Assembly (NCBI GenBank): GCA_030528565.1
Contig: JAUMYP010000004.1
Span: 47,744-111,743 of the forward strand
Direction of reading: 5' to 3'
Length of the DNA: 64,000 nucleotides
DNA from: Pseudomonadota bacterium
GTDB lineage: Bacteria; Pseudomonadota; Gammaproteobacteria; Xanthomonadales; Xanthomonadaceae
Part shown: piece by piece, positions 1-9,945 of the stretch
Position numbering within the stretch: the stretch's first letter is position 1
Layout: the number at the start of each line of letters is the position of its first letter
Made by a program: the position numbers and the translations under genes
The notes under the pieces: generated by a model
What the model was told of the DNA's origin: nothing
What the model saw: the letters and a program-made list of their open reading frames with translations, nothing else
Database searches by the model: none

Positions 1-905
1 GCCTTGCGGGCATTCAACCAGTCGGCTGCGGTAACCGGCCTGCCACCTTCGCGCTGCAGGCGCAGAATGCGCAATGCGCCCTCGCCGGTTGCCACATCAA
101 TGCCAGCGCGCGTAGCGCAGATGATGCTGCCCGGCGCATGGCTGCCATCGCTGGCCACGGCCTGCGCCTCATGGATGCGGACACGCTCGCCCTCCAGCAA
201 GGCCTCGGCCACCGGCCAGGGGTGGAAAGCGCGCACCTTGCGTGCCAGTTGCTCGGCCGGCTGTTGCCAGTCCAGCCGCGCCTCGGCCTTGTCCAGCTTG
301 TGGGCATAGCTCACACCGTCTTCGTCCTGCGCGCGGGCGCTGGGCAACAAACCCACCCGCAACAACCCCAGGCCATCACCTAGTACTTGTGCGCCAAGCA
401 TCGCCAGCCGGTCATGCAGACTGCCGCCGGTATCGGTATCGCTGATAGCGGTGTCCAGTTGCAGCATGACCGGCCCGGTATCCAGCCCTTTTTGCATGCG
501 CATCAGGCAGACGCCGGTTTGCTTGTCGCCCGCCTCAATCGCCCGCTGGATGGGCGCGGCGCCGCGCCAGCGCGGCAACAGCGAGGCGTGCACATTCCAG
601 CAACCATGCACCGGAATATCCAGCACCGCCTGCGGCAGAATCAGGCCATAAGCCACCACCACCATCAAGTCCGGCGCCAATTCGCGCAGCAATGCCTGGG
701 CTTCGGGCGTGCGCAATGTTTCCGGCTGGTATACCGGCACATTGGCCGCCAGCGCGGCCTGCTTCACCGGCGACATCTGCACGCCGCGACCACGCCCGGC
801 CGGGCGGTCGGGCTGGGTAAAAACCGCCAGAACTTCGGCTTTTTCACGCGCGGCATGAAAACAGGGGACGGCAAACTCGGGCGTACCGGCAAAAACGATT
901 TTCAT
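1..905 (-). CDS. fmt: Methionyl-tRNA formyltransferase (partial, 3' end off the window)
   Basis: Cytoplasmic enzyme that formylates the amino group of initiator Met-tRNA using 10-formyl-THF. The frame starts at ATG 905-903 ([14 protein letters not shown]) and stays open to the window edge, giving 301 codons. The family is about 305-315 residues, so only the extreme C-terminus is missing. The formyltransferase core has the catalytic Asn104 and His106 in [16 protein letters not shown] and Asp142 in GLDTGP, matching the Asn-His-Asp triad known for E. coli Fmt. The C-terminal tRNA-binding domain follows a [15 protein letters not shown] segment. It lies 7 bp downstream of def, the usual def-fmt pair. 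Identification is secure. Confidence 0.96.
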   Translation of the reverse strand, partial: MKIVFAGTPEFAVPCFHAAREKAEVLAVFTQPDRPAGRGRGVQMSPVKQAALAANVPVYQPETLRTPEAQALLRELAPDLMVVVAYGLILPQAVLDIPVHGCWNVHASLLPRWRGAAPIQRAIEAGDKQTGVCLMRMQKGLDTGPVMLQLDTAISDTDTGGSLHDRLAMLGAQVLGDGLGLLRVGLLPSARAQDEDGVSYAHKLDKAEARLDWQQPAEQLARKVRAFHPWPVAEALLEGERVRIHEAQAVASDGSHAPGSIICATRAGIDVATGEGALRILRLQREGGRPVTAADWLNARK

Positions 906-912
906 GCGCGGC

Positions 913-1422
913 TCAGGCGGCCTTCTTCAGCTTGGCGAGCTTTTTCTTCACCATCTCGCGCTTCAGCGGCGAGAGGTAATCGACAAACAGCTTGCCTTCC
1001 AGATGGTCCATTTCGTGCTGGATGCATACCGCCAGCAAACCATCGGCATCCATCTCGAAGGGCTGACCATCGCGCCCCAGTGCACGCACGCGAATCTGGT
1101 TGGCGCGGGTGACATCGGCAAAGATGCCCGGCACCGACAGGCAGCCCTCCTGATACACCTGCTCGCCATCGCGGGCGATGATTTCCGGGTTGATGAATAC
1201 CAGCGGCGCATCATGCGCCTCGCTGACATCAATCACCATGAAACGCTGATGCACGTCCACCTGGCTTGCGGCAAGGCCAATGCCCGGCGCAGCATACATG
1301 GTTTCAAACATGTCATCGAGCAGGGTCTGGAATTTTTCGCCGACCACTTCGGCGGCCTCTACCGGCAGCGCACGGGTGCGCAAACGGGGGTCAGGGAACT
1401 CTAGAATAGGAAGCAAAGCCAT
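913..1422 (-). CDS. def: Peptide deformylase
   Basis: Metalloenzyme that removes the N-formyl group from nascent proteins. It is 169 aa, normal for a type I bacterial deformylase. All three family motifs are present: GIGLAASQ (residues 47-54), EGCLS (92-96, metal ligand Cys94) and HEMDH (136-140, two His ligands and the catalytic Glu). The C-terminus is Lys-rich ([16 protein letters not shown]). It is co-transcribed with fmt, whose start codon is 7 bp beyond the def stop. It is divergent from the LysM gene across a 136-bp gap. Confidence 0.97.
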   Translation of the reverse strand: MALLPILEFPDPRLRTRALPVEAAEVVGEKFQTLLDDMFETMYAAPGIGLAASQVDVHQRFMVIDVSEAHDAPLVFINPEIIARDGEQVYQEGCLSVPGIFADVTRANQIRVRALGRDGQPFEMDADGLLAVCIQHEMDHLEGKLFVDYLSPLKREMVKKKLAKLKKAA

Positions 1423-1467
1423 ATTTCGAACCTCGCGCCAAACCTTGCGGGCGGCATTAAAAAATCG

Positions 1468-1498
1468 TTGAATCGGGACGCGATTCTAACGCTATACT
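1468..1498 (+). promoter_or_regulatory. Candidate sigma-70 promoter for the LysM gene
   Basis: TTGAAT (1468-1473) and TATACT (1493-1498) lie in the def/LysM divergent gap, about 60 bp before the LysM start codon. The spacer is 19 nt, longer than the ideal 17, so this is only a candidate. Confidence 0.35.
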
Positions 1499-1558
1499 TG
1501 TGAAATACTGCAAAATGTGATCTAAATGGCGTATTGACTGGGGAATCTGGATACAACA

Positions 1559-2740
1559 ATGGCTGCCAAGCTTGCAAATGCTGCGCACAAACTGCGTACC
1601 GCGTTCTTTACCGCCGCCCTGACCGCCGTGGCAGGCCTTGCCATCGCGCAGGAATACCGCGCCGACCACCCGGATACCTATGTGGTTCAAAAAGGTGACA
1701 CCCTCTGGGGGATTGCTGGCCGCTTCCTGAAAAAGCCCTGGCTGTGGCCGGAAATCTGGCAAGCCAACCCACAGGTCAAGAATCCGCACCTGATTTATCC
1801 GGGTGATGTGCTGAGCCTGGCCTATCTCAACCGGGGGCAAGTGCAGGCCGAAGGCCCGCGCACTGAGGCACCGATTACCGGCGTACCGCTGGATCAGGTT
1901 GAAGCCTTCCTCAAGGATATGCGTATCTACGAGCAAATCGACGATTTGCCGTATGTGGTCGGCCTGGAAGAAGACCGCCCCCTGGGCACCCAGGGTCAGT
2001 CAGTCTATGTCCGCGGCCTGGGCACCAGTGCACAGCCCGGCCAACGCTATGCGGTGATGCGCCCGGTACAGCTCTATACCATGGGCATGCGCCGCGGCAG
2101 CAATGGCGCATTGACCCGCCGCGCGCCGCTTGACCGCGCCGGTCGCCGCACCGACTACCCGGCCGATGCGCAGGCATGGAGCGAATTCATGCTGGCGCGC
2201 GATGGCATGGAAAAACTCGGCTATGAAATGCGCCGCGTCAATGCCGGCGTTATCACCCTGGGCGAAGTCGGCGGCATCGAAGCGGCCACGCTGAAGCTGG
2301 ACGACCAAAACTATGAAGTCCGCGTAGGCGACAAGCTGGTACCGGTCGAGTCGATTCCGTATGACCTGCAGTTCTTCCCGCATCCGCCCAAGAACCAGTT
2401 CCCTTACCGCAAGGCGCAAATCCTGGCCGTGGCCGATCGCAGCAATGTCGCTGGCTCCCGCGACGTGGTGGCGCTCTCGGTCGGCGCACGCGATGGCGTG
2501 GATAACGGCACGGTGTTCTCAATCTGGCGCGTGGGCAGCAATGTGGTCGATCGCGTGCAAGTCCCGCGCCGCGACAGCGAACTGGTCGGCAATGGCAGCA
2601 AGGTACGCCTGCCTGACGAGTTTGCAGGCCATGTGATGGTGTTCCGCACCTTTGACAAAATCAGCTACGGCCTGGTGATGGACAGCGTCAAACCGGCACA
2701 TACCGGCTACGAACTCAAGCACCCGGACGCGCCATACTGA
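1559..2740 (+). CDS. Secreted LysM-domain peptidoglycan-binding protein
   Basis: Predicted exported envelope protein of 393 aa. An N-terminal hydrophobic segment (about residues 14-30, ending AGLAIAQ) looks like a signal peptide. One LysM domain follows at about residues 41-87 (YVVQKGDTLWGIA ... NPHLIYPGD), the fold that binds N-acetylglucosamine-containing glycans. The remaining 300 residues have no catalytic motif I recognise, although the family often carries this conserved tail. The position between def and dprA is typical of many gamma- and betaproteobacteria. It is followed at once by a strong intrinsic terminator, so it is probably monocistronic. Function beyond peptidoglycan binding is not known. 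Confidence 0.88.
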   Translation: MAAKLANAAHKLRTAFFTAALTAVAGLAIAQEYRADHPDTYVVQKGDTLWGIAGRFLKKPWLWPEIWQANPQVKNPHLIYPGDVLSLAYLNRGQVQAEGPRTEAPITGVPLDQVEAFLKDMRIYEQIDDLPYVVGLEEDRPLGTQGQSVYVRGLGTSAQPGQRYAVMRPVQLYTMGMRRGSNGALTRRAPLDRAGRRTDYPADAQAWSEFMLARDGMEKLGYEMRRVNAGVITLGEVGGIEAATLKLDDQNYEVRVGDKLVPVESIPYDLQFFPHPPKNQFPYRKAQILAVADRSNVAGSRDVVALSVGARDGVDNGTVFSIWRVGSNVVDRVQVPRRDSELVGNGSKVRLPDEFAGHVMVFRTFDKISYGLVMDSVKPAHTGYELKHPDAPY

Positions 2741-2770
2741 TTTTGCGGAAATTTCCGACACGCTTGCAGG

Positions 2771-2799
2771 ACGGCACCCGAGGGTGCCGTTTCTGTTTG
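2771..2799 (+). terminator. Intrinsic terminator after the LysM gene
   Basis: A 9-bp inverted repeat, ACGGCACCC (2771-2779) and GGGTGCCGT (2782-2790), is followed by TTCTGTTT. An in-frame ATG at 2784 lies inside the stem, which argues against it as the dprA start. Confidence 0.8.
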
Positions 2800-2816
2800 T
2801 GCGCCAAACTGGCGGC

Positions 2817-3950
2817 ATGTCCTGTGATAACGCCACCCCTGCCCTGCTGCGGCTGATTTTTGTCCAGGGTGCCAGTGCACCCCGGCGGCGTCTGCTACAG
2901 CACTTTGGTGGCGATGCGGGCAAAGCACTGCATGCCGGTAGTCATGCCTGGCAAGAAGCCGGCTTGAGCACCGCACAAATCGCCCGGCTGCGCAGTCCGG
3001 ACAAAACAACCCAGGTATTGCTTGAACGCAGCCTGAGCTGGCTTGAAGCTCCAGAGCATCATCTCATCATCTTTGGCGATAACGACTATCCGCCACTACT
3101 GGCGCAGGCGCCCGACCCGCCAATGGCCTTGTTTGTTGCAGGTGAGCCGGGTCATTTATGGCAGCCACAAATCGCCATCGTCGGCAGCCGTCACGCCAGT
3201 GCCGGTGGCCGCGACAATGCCCATGCCTTTGCCCGGCAATTGGCCTCGCAGGGCTTTGCCATCAGCAGCGGCCTGGCCGCAGGCATAGACCGCGCCGCGC
3301 ATGAAGGCGCGCTGTCCTGTGACGGGGGCCTGACATTGGCAGTCTTGGGCTGCGGTATCGACACCGCCTACCCGCGCAGCCATCGCGCACTGATGCAGGC
3401 AATTTCCGCGCGCGGCGCGGTTATCAGCGAATACCCGCCCGGCACACCGCCGCTGCAGCACAATTTTCCGGCACGCAACCGTATCGTGGCGGCGCTTTCG
3501 GCGGCCACCCTGGTAGTGGAGGCGGCCGAGCGTTCTGGCGCGCTGATTACCGCACGCCTGGCCGCAGAGGCCGGACGCGAAGTATTCGCCCTGCCCGGCT
3601 CCATTCATAACCCGATGGCGCGCGGCTGCCACCATTTGCTGCGCAATGGCGCGACCCTGGCTACCTGCCCCCAGGACATTGCCAGCGCGGTTCTGCCCAT
3701 GTTGCAGCATCTGGGACAAGTCCTGAAAACCCGGCTGGCTGGCGAAAGGGCAGCAAGCCCAACGCCCGATACCGGCCTATCTCCCCGGCAGCAAAGTATC
3801 TTGCAGGCGATTGGCTATGACCCGGTAACCCTGGACACGCTGGTTGAGCGCAGCGCACAGCCGGTTACCGAACTTGCACCCGTTTTGCTGACGCTGGAAC
3901 TGGAAGGCCATATCCGGGTGGAACATGGCCGTTATACCCGCAGCCACTGA
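2817..3950 (+). CDS. dprA: DNA-processing protein DprA
   Basis: Loads RecA onto incoming single-stranded DNA during natural transformation. From ATG 2817 (MSCDNATP) the product is 377 aa. I chose this start because the frame's earlier ATG at 2784 lies inside the preceding terminator stem. The N-terminal helical region (1-80) leads into the Rossmann-like DprA core, with IAIVGSR (119-125), SSGLAAGIDRAAHEG, TLAVLGCGIDTAYP and EYPPGTPPLQHNFPARNRI. A C-terminal winged-helix domain occupies about the last 65 residues. With the pil genes in this window it fits competence for DNA uptake, though that is inference. No smf/topA neighbour follows; an inverted-repeat element starts directly after the stop codon. 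Confidence 0.95.
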   Translation: MSCDNATPALLRLIFVQGASAPRRRLLQHFGGDAGKALHAGSHAWQEAGLSTAQIARLRSPDKTTQVLLERSLSWLEAPEHHLIIFGDNDYPPLLAQAPDPPMALFVAGEPGHLWQPQIAIVGSRHASAGGRDNAHAFARQLASQGFAISSGLAAGIDRAAHEGALSCDGGLTLAVLGCGIDTAYPRSHRALMQAISARGAVISEYPPGTPPLQHNFPARNRIVAALSAATLVVEAAERSGALITARLAAEAGREVFALPGSIHNPMARGCHHLLRNGATLATCPQDIASAVLPMLQHLGQVLKTRLAGERAASPTPDTGLSPRQQSILQAIGYDPVTLDTLVERSAQPVTELAPVLLTLELEGHIRVEHGRYTRSH

Positions 3951-4218
3951 GAGCCTGTTCAAAGTCTCTTCTTGGCGCCCGTTGCTTCGCAAAGGCGGCA
4001 GATGCAAGGCGCAAAGCGCAGGCGGGCTTGGTGGCCCGACGAGCATTTGCAACAGCGCAGATGCCGCCTTTGCGGTGCAACCCATTGGGCAAGGCAGCCC
4101 ATGCACAGGGGCTTTGTTGCACACCTTGCCAAGACAGCCAGTCTTGGCGGCGGCGTGCGTCTTGCCCCTGCACATGGGCTGCACTTGCGGGTACCGAGAA
4201 GAGGCCTTGAACAGGCTC
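3951..4218. repeat. 268-bp non-coding element with 22-bp inverted ends and nested hairpins
   Basis: Starts immediately after the dprA stop. The left end (3951-3972, gagcctgttcaaagtctctt plus ct) and the right end (4197-4218) are inverted repeats matching at 20 of 22 positions. Inside are three more nested or adjacent inverted repeats: cgcaaaggcggca (3988-4000) with tgccgcctttgcg (4062-4074); gcagcccatg..caggggc (4094-4112) with its near-complement (4164-4182); and ccaagac (4129-4135) with gtcttgg (4141-4147) around a 5-nt loop. No convincing reading frame is present. It looks like a MITE or complex REP-type element that would fold strongly as RNA. The end motif recurs elsewhere in the window. 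Confidence 0.75.
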
Positions 4219-4224
4219 TGAGCA

Positions 4225-4626
4225 TCAACCCAGCAACACCGGCAGTGGCCGGGTACGGTCAAGTCCCAGCCCATAGCGCAGGCTCTGGGCAATGCGGCGA
4301 GCATGTTGATACAGCACATCGGCCTTGGCCTCGCCCAGCTCCTGTTGCGCGGTTTGCTGCCAGAGCGCCAGCCAGTGCCCGAAGTGCGCATCAATAATCG
4401 GCCAGGCGCGGTGCACCGCCATCGGGTTGCCGCGATATTCGCGCGTCCCCAATGCCACCGACGACCAAAACCGCACCAGCATCGCCTTGTGCGCGGGCCA
4501 GTCGTGCACGGCATCATTGAAGATTGGGCCGATGACCGCATCGGCCTGCACCCGGTCATAAAACACATCGACCAGACGCACGATGTCATCGCGCTCCAGA
4601 CCTGCGGGATTGTCGCGCTCACGCAT
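4225..4626 (-). CDS. Group III truncated haemoglobin
   Basis: Small haem protein (133 aa) of the trHb group III (Ctb-like) family, which binds O2/NO in the cytoplasm. Family-diagnostic residues are visible by comparison with Campylobacter Ctb: B10 Tyr in VFYDRV, an E7-like His in DWPAHKAMLVRFW, the proximal His in NPMAVH, and the G8-like Trp in HWLALW. I prefer ATG 4626 (MRERDNP) over ATG 4632 because an AGAGGA Shine-Dalgarno is then 9 nt away rather than 3. The start overlaps the end of the DUF3999 gene, so the two are translationally coupled. Its physiological ligand is unknown. Confidence 0.88.
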   Translation of the reverse strand: MRERDNPAGLERDDIVRLVDVFYDRVQADAVIGPIFNDAVHDWPAHKAMLVRFWSSVALGTREYRGNPMAVHRAWPIIDAHFGHWLALWQQTAQQELGEAKADVLYQHARRIAQSLRYGLGLDRTRPLPVLLG

Positions 4627-5932
4627 GCTCATCTGTCCTCTGGGCTTTCAACAGGGAAACGGCAAAGCCGCCAATCAGCAACACTGCCACAATCAGGATG
4701 ACCCACAGCAGCAATGGTTTATTGTCGCGCGCCACAGTCAGGGCATTGCTGTCGGCAATCTCGCCCTCGCCACTGACTTCGGCCATCGCAGGCCGCCACT
4801 GGGTGCCGTAGTTGCCGCGCATCTGTGCCAGCACATCCGCAACCGGGGCATCCTGGCGCTGCTGCGTGGCACTGCCTGCCACCAGCCGATACGGCGGCTT
4901 GCCCGTGGCAACAAATATCAGCACTTCCGGGCGCCAGCCCAGTTGCAATTGCGGCATATCATGCAGCGGCCTGTCGGCTATCAGCCGCCAGTATCGCTGC
5001 CGCAACGGTGCAAACTGCTGCGCTGCCGAGCGCGCCTCCTCACCGAGCTGATACTGCATCCAGGGGCCGGCGCGATGCTGCCAGGGCTGCTGCGGGCTGT
5101 CACGGCTCTCCAGGCGGAAACGCGCCAGCGCGCTGCCGGGCAAAATCACATCCACACGGTCAAATGGCTGGCGGCCATCCACCTCGAACTCGAAGCTGAG
5201 CCGTTCCTGGTCGGGTTTGCTCTGGTAGCGTTGCCATGCGCGCTCCGGCTCGACATGCGCTGCAGGCAGTTCTGCCAATACTGCCTGCAAGACGGCCTCT
5301 GCCCCCTGCAAGGTCAGCCGCAGATAGCGCGCCTGCCCCGCCAGTGCAATCCGGGTTTGCACCATGCGCGCATCCCCTTGCTGGAGCTGCAATACCGCGA
5401 TTTTGTCATGCAGTATCGCCCAGCTCTTGAGGTCATCGCTGCCTTCCACCCGCATGCTGGCGCTGAACTGCGCCTCCGGCGCAAATTGCAGCAGCAAGGC
5501 CTCGGGCTTGACCGGCAGGGGACTCATATCCACCAGCCAGCTATCGCCATCTGCGTCTGCCCTCCTGACTTCCCGGGTCCTGATACGCAGCAGCTGGCCG
5601 CTTTCATCGCGCTCGCTCATCATGTCCAGCGTGGCCGCAGGCGCTTTGGGCAGTGCAAACCAGCGCAGCGGCTGTTGCCCTGGCGCTTGCGCGGTCGGCG
5701 CATCGGCGGCGAACAGCATCGCTGGTACAGGCCGACCATCGGCATCAATGACTGCCACATCACGCAGCGCGATGTCCCGGGCATGGCGATACACCGCCTC
5801 GCCAAGCTCAACACGGTAAGCCTTGGCCTTTTTATCAATGGTTGCAATCGGCCATTGCCGCAACCAGCCGGCAGCGCCGGTCAATAGCAGCAGCAGTGGC
5901 AACAGGCAAAGCAGGCTTTTGCCGGGTTTCAT
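4619..5932 (-). CDS. DUF3999 family membrane-anchored periplasmic protein
   Basis: Protein of 437 aa with an N-terminal signal or anchor (KSLLCLLPLLLLLTGAAGW), a large extracytoplasmic body and one C-terminal transmembrane helix (LLLWVILIVAVLLIGGFAV) before a short basic tail. This is the architecture of DUF3999, a family usually found beside DUF2339. The start at ATG 5932 is chosen because it overlaps the DUF2339 stop as ATGA and has AAAAGGAG 9 nt upstream; an upstream extension to 5992 would lie wholly inside DUF2339. No enzymatic motif is recognised. The body resembles a beta-sandwich-rich binding domain, but this is a guess. Confidence 0.8.
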   Translation of the reverse strand: MKPGKSLLCLLPLLLLLTGAAGWLRQWPIATIDKKAKAYRVELGEAVYRHARDIALRDVAVIDADGRPVPAMLFAADAPTAQAPGQQPLRWFALPKAPAATLDMMSERDESGQLLRIRTREVRRADADGDSWLVDMSPLPVKPEALLLQFAPEAQFSASMRVEGSDDLKSWAILHDKIAVLQLQQGDARMVQTRIALAGQARYLRLTLQGAEAVLQAVLAELPAAHVEPERAWQRYQSKPDQERLSFEFEVDGRQPFDRVDVILPGSALARFRLESRDSPQQPWQHRAGPWMQYQLGEEARSAAQQFAPLRQRYWRLIADRPLHDMPQLQLGWRPEVLIFVATGKPPYRLVAGSATQQRQDAPVADVLAQMRGNYGTQWRPAMAEVSGEGEIADSNALTVARDNKPLLLWVILIVAVLLIGGFAVSLLKAQRTDEHA

Positions 5933-8655
5933 GCGGCATTCTCCTTTTGTTCGCGGGGCGGCGCTGGCGCCAGATAGCCCACTACCGTGCACAGCAAGCC
6001 ATACACAATGAACGAGCCAATGCCGAGCAGGTTGCCCAGATGCTGGCGGTCAATCAACAGCAGCTTGAGCAGCACCAGCCCCATCAGCAGCGCCCCCATC
6101 AGCCACAGGCCGCGATGACTGCGGCGCGAACCGGCCACCCAGGCAGCCATGCCCAGCACGCTCCAGAGCACGGTCAGGCTGGTCTGCGCCAGGGAGAAGT
6201 GGAGCATCTGCACGCCCCATGGCAGGCCACCCCAGTGATGGGTACTGCGCAAGACCATTTGGCTCACCCAGAGCAGCGCCAGCACGCCCAATGATATCTG
6301 CGCCCACCGCCCCAGCCGGTAACGGCGCTGGCCATCGACCAGCAACAACAGGGCAAGAAGCTGCAACAGCTCCAGGGGATTGAGCAGCGCAATCCACGGC
6401 AGCGGCGCGGCCTTGCCCAGACTCAGAAAACCAAGCGCAAACCCGAGCACCACCGGCACCGCCAGCGCCGCAACCAGTCGCGGCCGCCAGGCGGCGAATG
6501 CAGCGCCCAGGGGCTGCATCACCACCCTGCCAGCACGCAGCGCCACTGCCAGTGCCGCCAGCCATGGCAGGAAGTAAAGGGCAAAAATCCAGCCGTTATC
6601 CAGATTCCGCCCGCTACCCAGGCTGGACAGCCCCAGGCTCAGCAACAGCGGCCAGCTCAACCACCACAGCAGCTGCGACCCGCCAGCTTCGGGCAATGCA
6701 CTGCCACGCAGCGCCTGCAAACTGCGCCAGCCGAGCACGCCATGAACCAGCCAAGCCAGCCCGGTCAGGCCCAATACCCGTATATCCAGGGTAAACGCCG
6801 ACAGATTCAGCAGCAGCACCATCAGCAGTGCCAGCGGCACGGTAAGCGCCAGCGCCCGGCCCTGCCAACGCCGGAAAGCCTCGGCAGCAAGCCAGGCAGT
6901 GCTGCTCGCCAGCAGCAGCTGCCAGGCCAGACGCGCAACAGCACCATCTGCAAACCAGGCGATTTCCGCTGCCCAGGTGCCCAGCCAGTGATACAGCCCC
7001 CAGCCATACAGCAGCACGGCCAGCAGCACACGCTGCCGACGCCACAGCAGCAAGGCACTGCTGAAACCCGCCACTGCCAATATCAGCCCACCCATTGCCA
7101 GGGCGTTCAATACCGGCCATGCCATGGCTGCGTTCAACCCGTCACCATATTGCATGCCGCGCAGGCTGGCATCGCTACGCGCTCCCCAGTGCAGCAAGGC
7201 GGCAACAAGCTGCAGGCCAAGGCCGGCATACAGCGGCAGGGCACGTTGCTGCCGCAAGCCAAACCAAACCAGCAGCGCGCCCTCCACCGCCAGCAATGCA
7301 CCACTGACCCTGGCCGAGAACGCCAGCGGAATTGCCAGGGTGACAAAGCCCGTTGCCAGCAAGACATAAGCATCAAACAGCACCCGGTAACGCGCATGGC
7401 CGCGCAGCCATGCGCCCAGCAGCGCATAGATGGCTGCCACAGCAACGGCGACAAAGGCCAGCGACATCCGTTCAGCGGACATCAGCCCTGCCTGCAATGA
7501 AAACGCCAGCAGTGGCGTGGCAAACAGCAGCAGCCCATTGATGACATCCCCGCGTACCGGCAACTGCCGGCGGGCGTGCAGTACCGGCATCAGGAGATAG
7601 ATAAGGAAGAACAGCACTAGAAACGTCTGCGCACTGGCATACAACTCCGGCCGGTAGCTCAATACGGCCCAAAGTATTCCGATGCCCCAAGTGAACACGA
7701 AGCCCAGCAGCATCAATACCCGCCACGGTTTTAGCCAGACCACGCCAAAAATCGCCAGATTGAGGATGGCGTAATAGGTAAACAAGACCACATGATTGCC
7801 ACTCCCCGAAGACAGCCAGAGCGGCGCGCAGAAACCTGCCAGCGTTGCCAGAATCGCCAGCGTGCGCGAATCCTGCAACACCGCCAAGACCCCGGCAGCA
7901 GCAATCAGCGCCACACTCAATGCAAAAGCCAGCTCCAGTGGCAACACGCCATACATTTTGCTGGCGGCAAAAATGGTCAGCAGCAGGGCGCCAATCGCCC
8001 CGCCTTGCAGCGCCAGCGCAAACTGCGGCCTGCGCGCGCGTTGCCGCCAGCCAAATACCACGGCAGCACTTGCCACAGCGGCCACCCCGGCAAGGCGCAG
8101 TTCGATGGGCAATTGCACCCAGCCCTGCTGGCCGGCATAGCGCAGCAGAGCCACGACCCCGGCCAGCATCACCAGCATGCCGACCTTGACCGGCAGGTTG
8201 CCACGGGTAAACCAGTCCTTGATGCCGCCCAGGATTTTTTCCATCACGCCCGGAACCGCTACGGCAGCCTGGGGGGCAGGCCGCAACGGCGGCGGTGTGG
8301 GTATCGGTGTCGCCGCTGCAGGCGGCGCGACATCAGAAAGCGGCGGCGGTACCGCCTGCCTGGCAGTGACTGCTTCACGGGCAAAAACCGCAGGCGGCCC
8401 ATCATCTGTTTCGGCTATCGCAGCCGCGCCGACGCCGGACGGCAGCGGCGCGCCTTCAGTCTGCGGCAGCGGTTCTGTCACAGCCTCTGGCGATAGCTGA
8501 CCCGGCGGCCAATGCGCCTGAAGCTCGGCAAGCTGTCGCTCGACCTGGCTCAGCCTGCGCTTTAGGCCGCTGACCGAGAGCAGTGCAGCAATCAACAGAA
8601 CCGGCACACTGAGTACAAGTACAGCCAGCACCAGAAAAATCAGCCCTGTTTTCAT
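5929..8655 (-). CDS. DUF2339 polytopic membrane protein
   Basis: Very large membrane protein of 908 aa. It starts with a signal-anchor helix (MKTGLIFLVLAVLVLSV), a short predicted coiled coil (LKRRLSQVERQLAELQAHW) and a Pro/Ala-rich linker to about residue 140. The rest is roughly two dozen closely packed hydrophobic segments to the C-terminus. This layout is typical of DUF2339, whose biochemical role is unknown. ATG 8655 is preceded by a G-rich ribosome-binding site (GGGGGTGACTA). It is the first gene of a three-gene overlapping unit with DUF3999 and a truncated haemoglobin, so a complex of the two membrane proteins is likely but unproven. Confidence 0.85.
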   Translation of the reverse strand: MKTGLIFLVLAVLVLSVPVLLIAALLSVSGLKRRLSQVERQLAELQAHWPPGQLSPEAVTEPLPQTEGAPLPSGVGAAAIAETDDGPPAVFAREAVTARQAVPPPLSDVAPPAAATPIPTPPPLRPAPQAAVAVPGVMEKILGGIKDWFTRGNLPVKVGMLVMLAGVVALLRYAGQQGWVQLPIELRLAGVAAVASAAVVFGWRQRARRPQFALALQGGAIGALLLTIFAASKMYGVLPLELAFALSVALIAAAGVLAVLQDSRTLAILATLAGFCAPLWLSSGSGNHVVLFTYYAILNLAIFGVVWLKPWRVLMLLGFVFTWGIGILWAVLSYRPELYASAQTFLVLFFLIYLLMPVLHARRQLPVRGDVINGLLLFATPLLAFSLQAGLMSAERMSLAFVAVAVAAIYALLGAWLRGHARYRVLFDAYVLLATGFVTLAIPLAFSARVSGALLAVEGALLVWFGLRQQRALPLYAGLGLQLVAALLHWGARSDASLRGMQYGDGLNAAMAWPVLNALAMGGLILAVAGFSSALLLWRRQRVLLAVLLYGWGLYHWLGTWAAEIAWFADGAVARLAWQLLLASSTAWLAAEAFRRWQGRALALTVPLALLMVLLLNLSAFTLDIRVLGLTGLAWLVHGVLGWRSLQALRGSALPEAGGSQLLWWLSWPLLLSLGLSSLGSGRNLDNGWIFALYFLPWLAALAVALRAGRVVMQPLGAAFAAWRPRLVAALAVPVVLGFALGFLSLGKAAPLPWIALLNPLELLQLLALLLLVDGQRRYRLGRWAQISLGVLALLWVSQMVLRSTHHWGGLPWGVQMLHFSLAQTSLTVLWSVLGMAAWVAGSRRSHRGLWLMGALLMGLVLLKLLLIDRQHLGNLLGIGSFIVYGLLCTVVGYLAPAPPREQKENAA

Positions 8656-8711
8656 TAGTCACCCCCGATTGGCTCGCAGCCGCACACTAGCGCGCCGCAT
8701 GGGTCGCAGGC

Positions 8712-8740
8712 AAGAGAAAGCCCCGCAATGCGGGGCCTCT
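8712..8740 (-). terminator. Intrinsic terminator after gap
   Basis: On the minus strand, GCCCCGC-ATT-GCGGGGC (8720-8736) is followed by TTTCTCTT, directly downstream of the gap stop codon. Confidence 0.8.
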
Positions 8741-8755
8741 CCAGTCAAACTTCGC

Positions 8756-9802
<1,047 letters not shown>

Positions 9803-9864
9803 TTAGCAAATTCACAGTTGTTTCCCCGCCATTCAGCTACCCATCGCCATGATTTAACGGAATT

Positions 9865-9906
9865 TTGATTTTCATCAATCATGCTGCCGCGAACACTTGG
9901 CATCAT
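9865..9906 (+). promoter_or_regulatory. FNR/Anr-type box and class II promoter of ompW
   Basis: TTGAT-TTTC-ATCAA at 9865-9878 is a perfect match to the FNR consensus TTGAT-N4-ATCAA. A -10-like CATCAT at 9901-9906 would put transcription start near 9912, with the box centred close to -41.5, the class II FNR activation position. E. coli ompW is also FNR-controlled, which supports the assignment. Confidence 0.75.
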
Positions 9907-9945
9907 GAACCCCATTCACCTTTCACCCTTTAATCAGGAGAAATC

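Noticed and set aside
2784..2816. Upstream dprA start at ATG 2784
   Set aside because: It lies within the stem of the preceding intrinsic terminator and adds residues with no DprA similarity; ATG 2817 is better.
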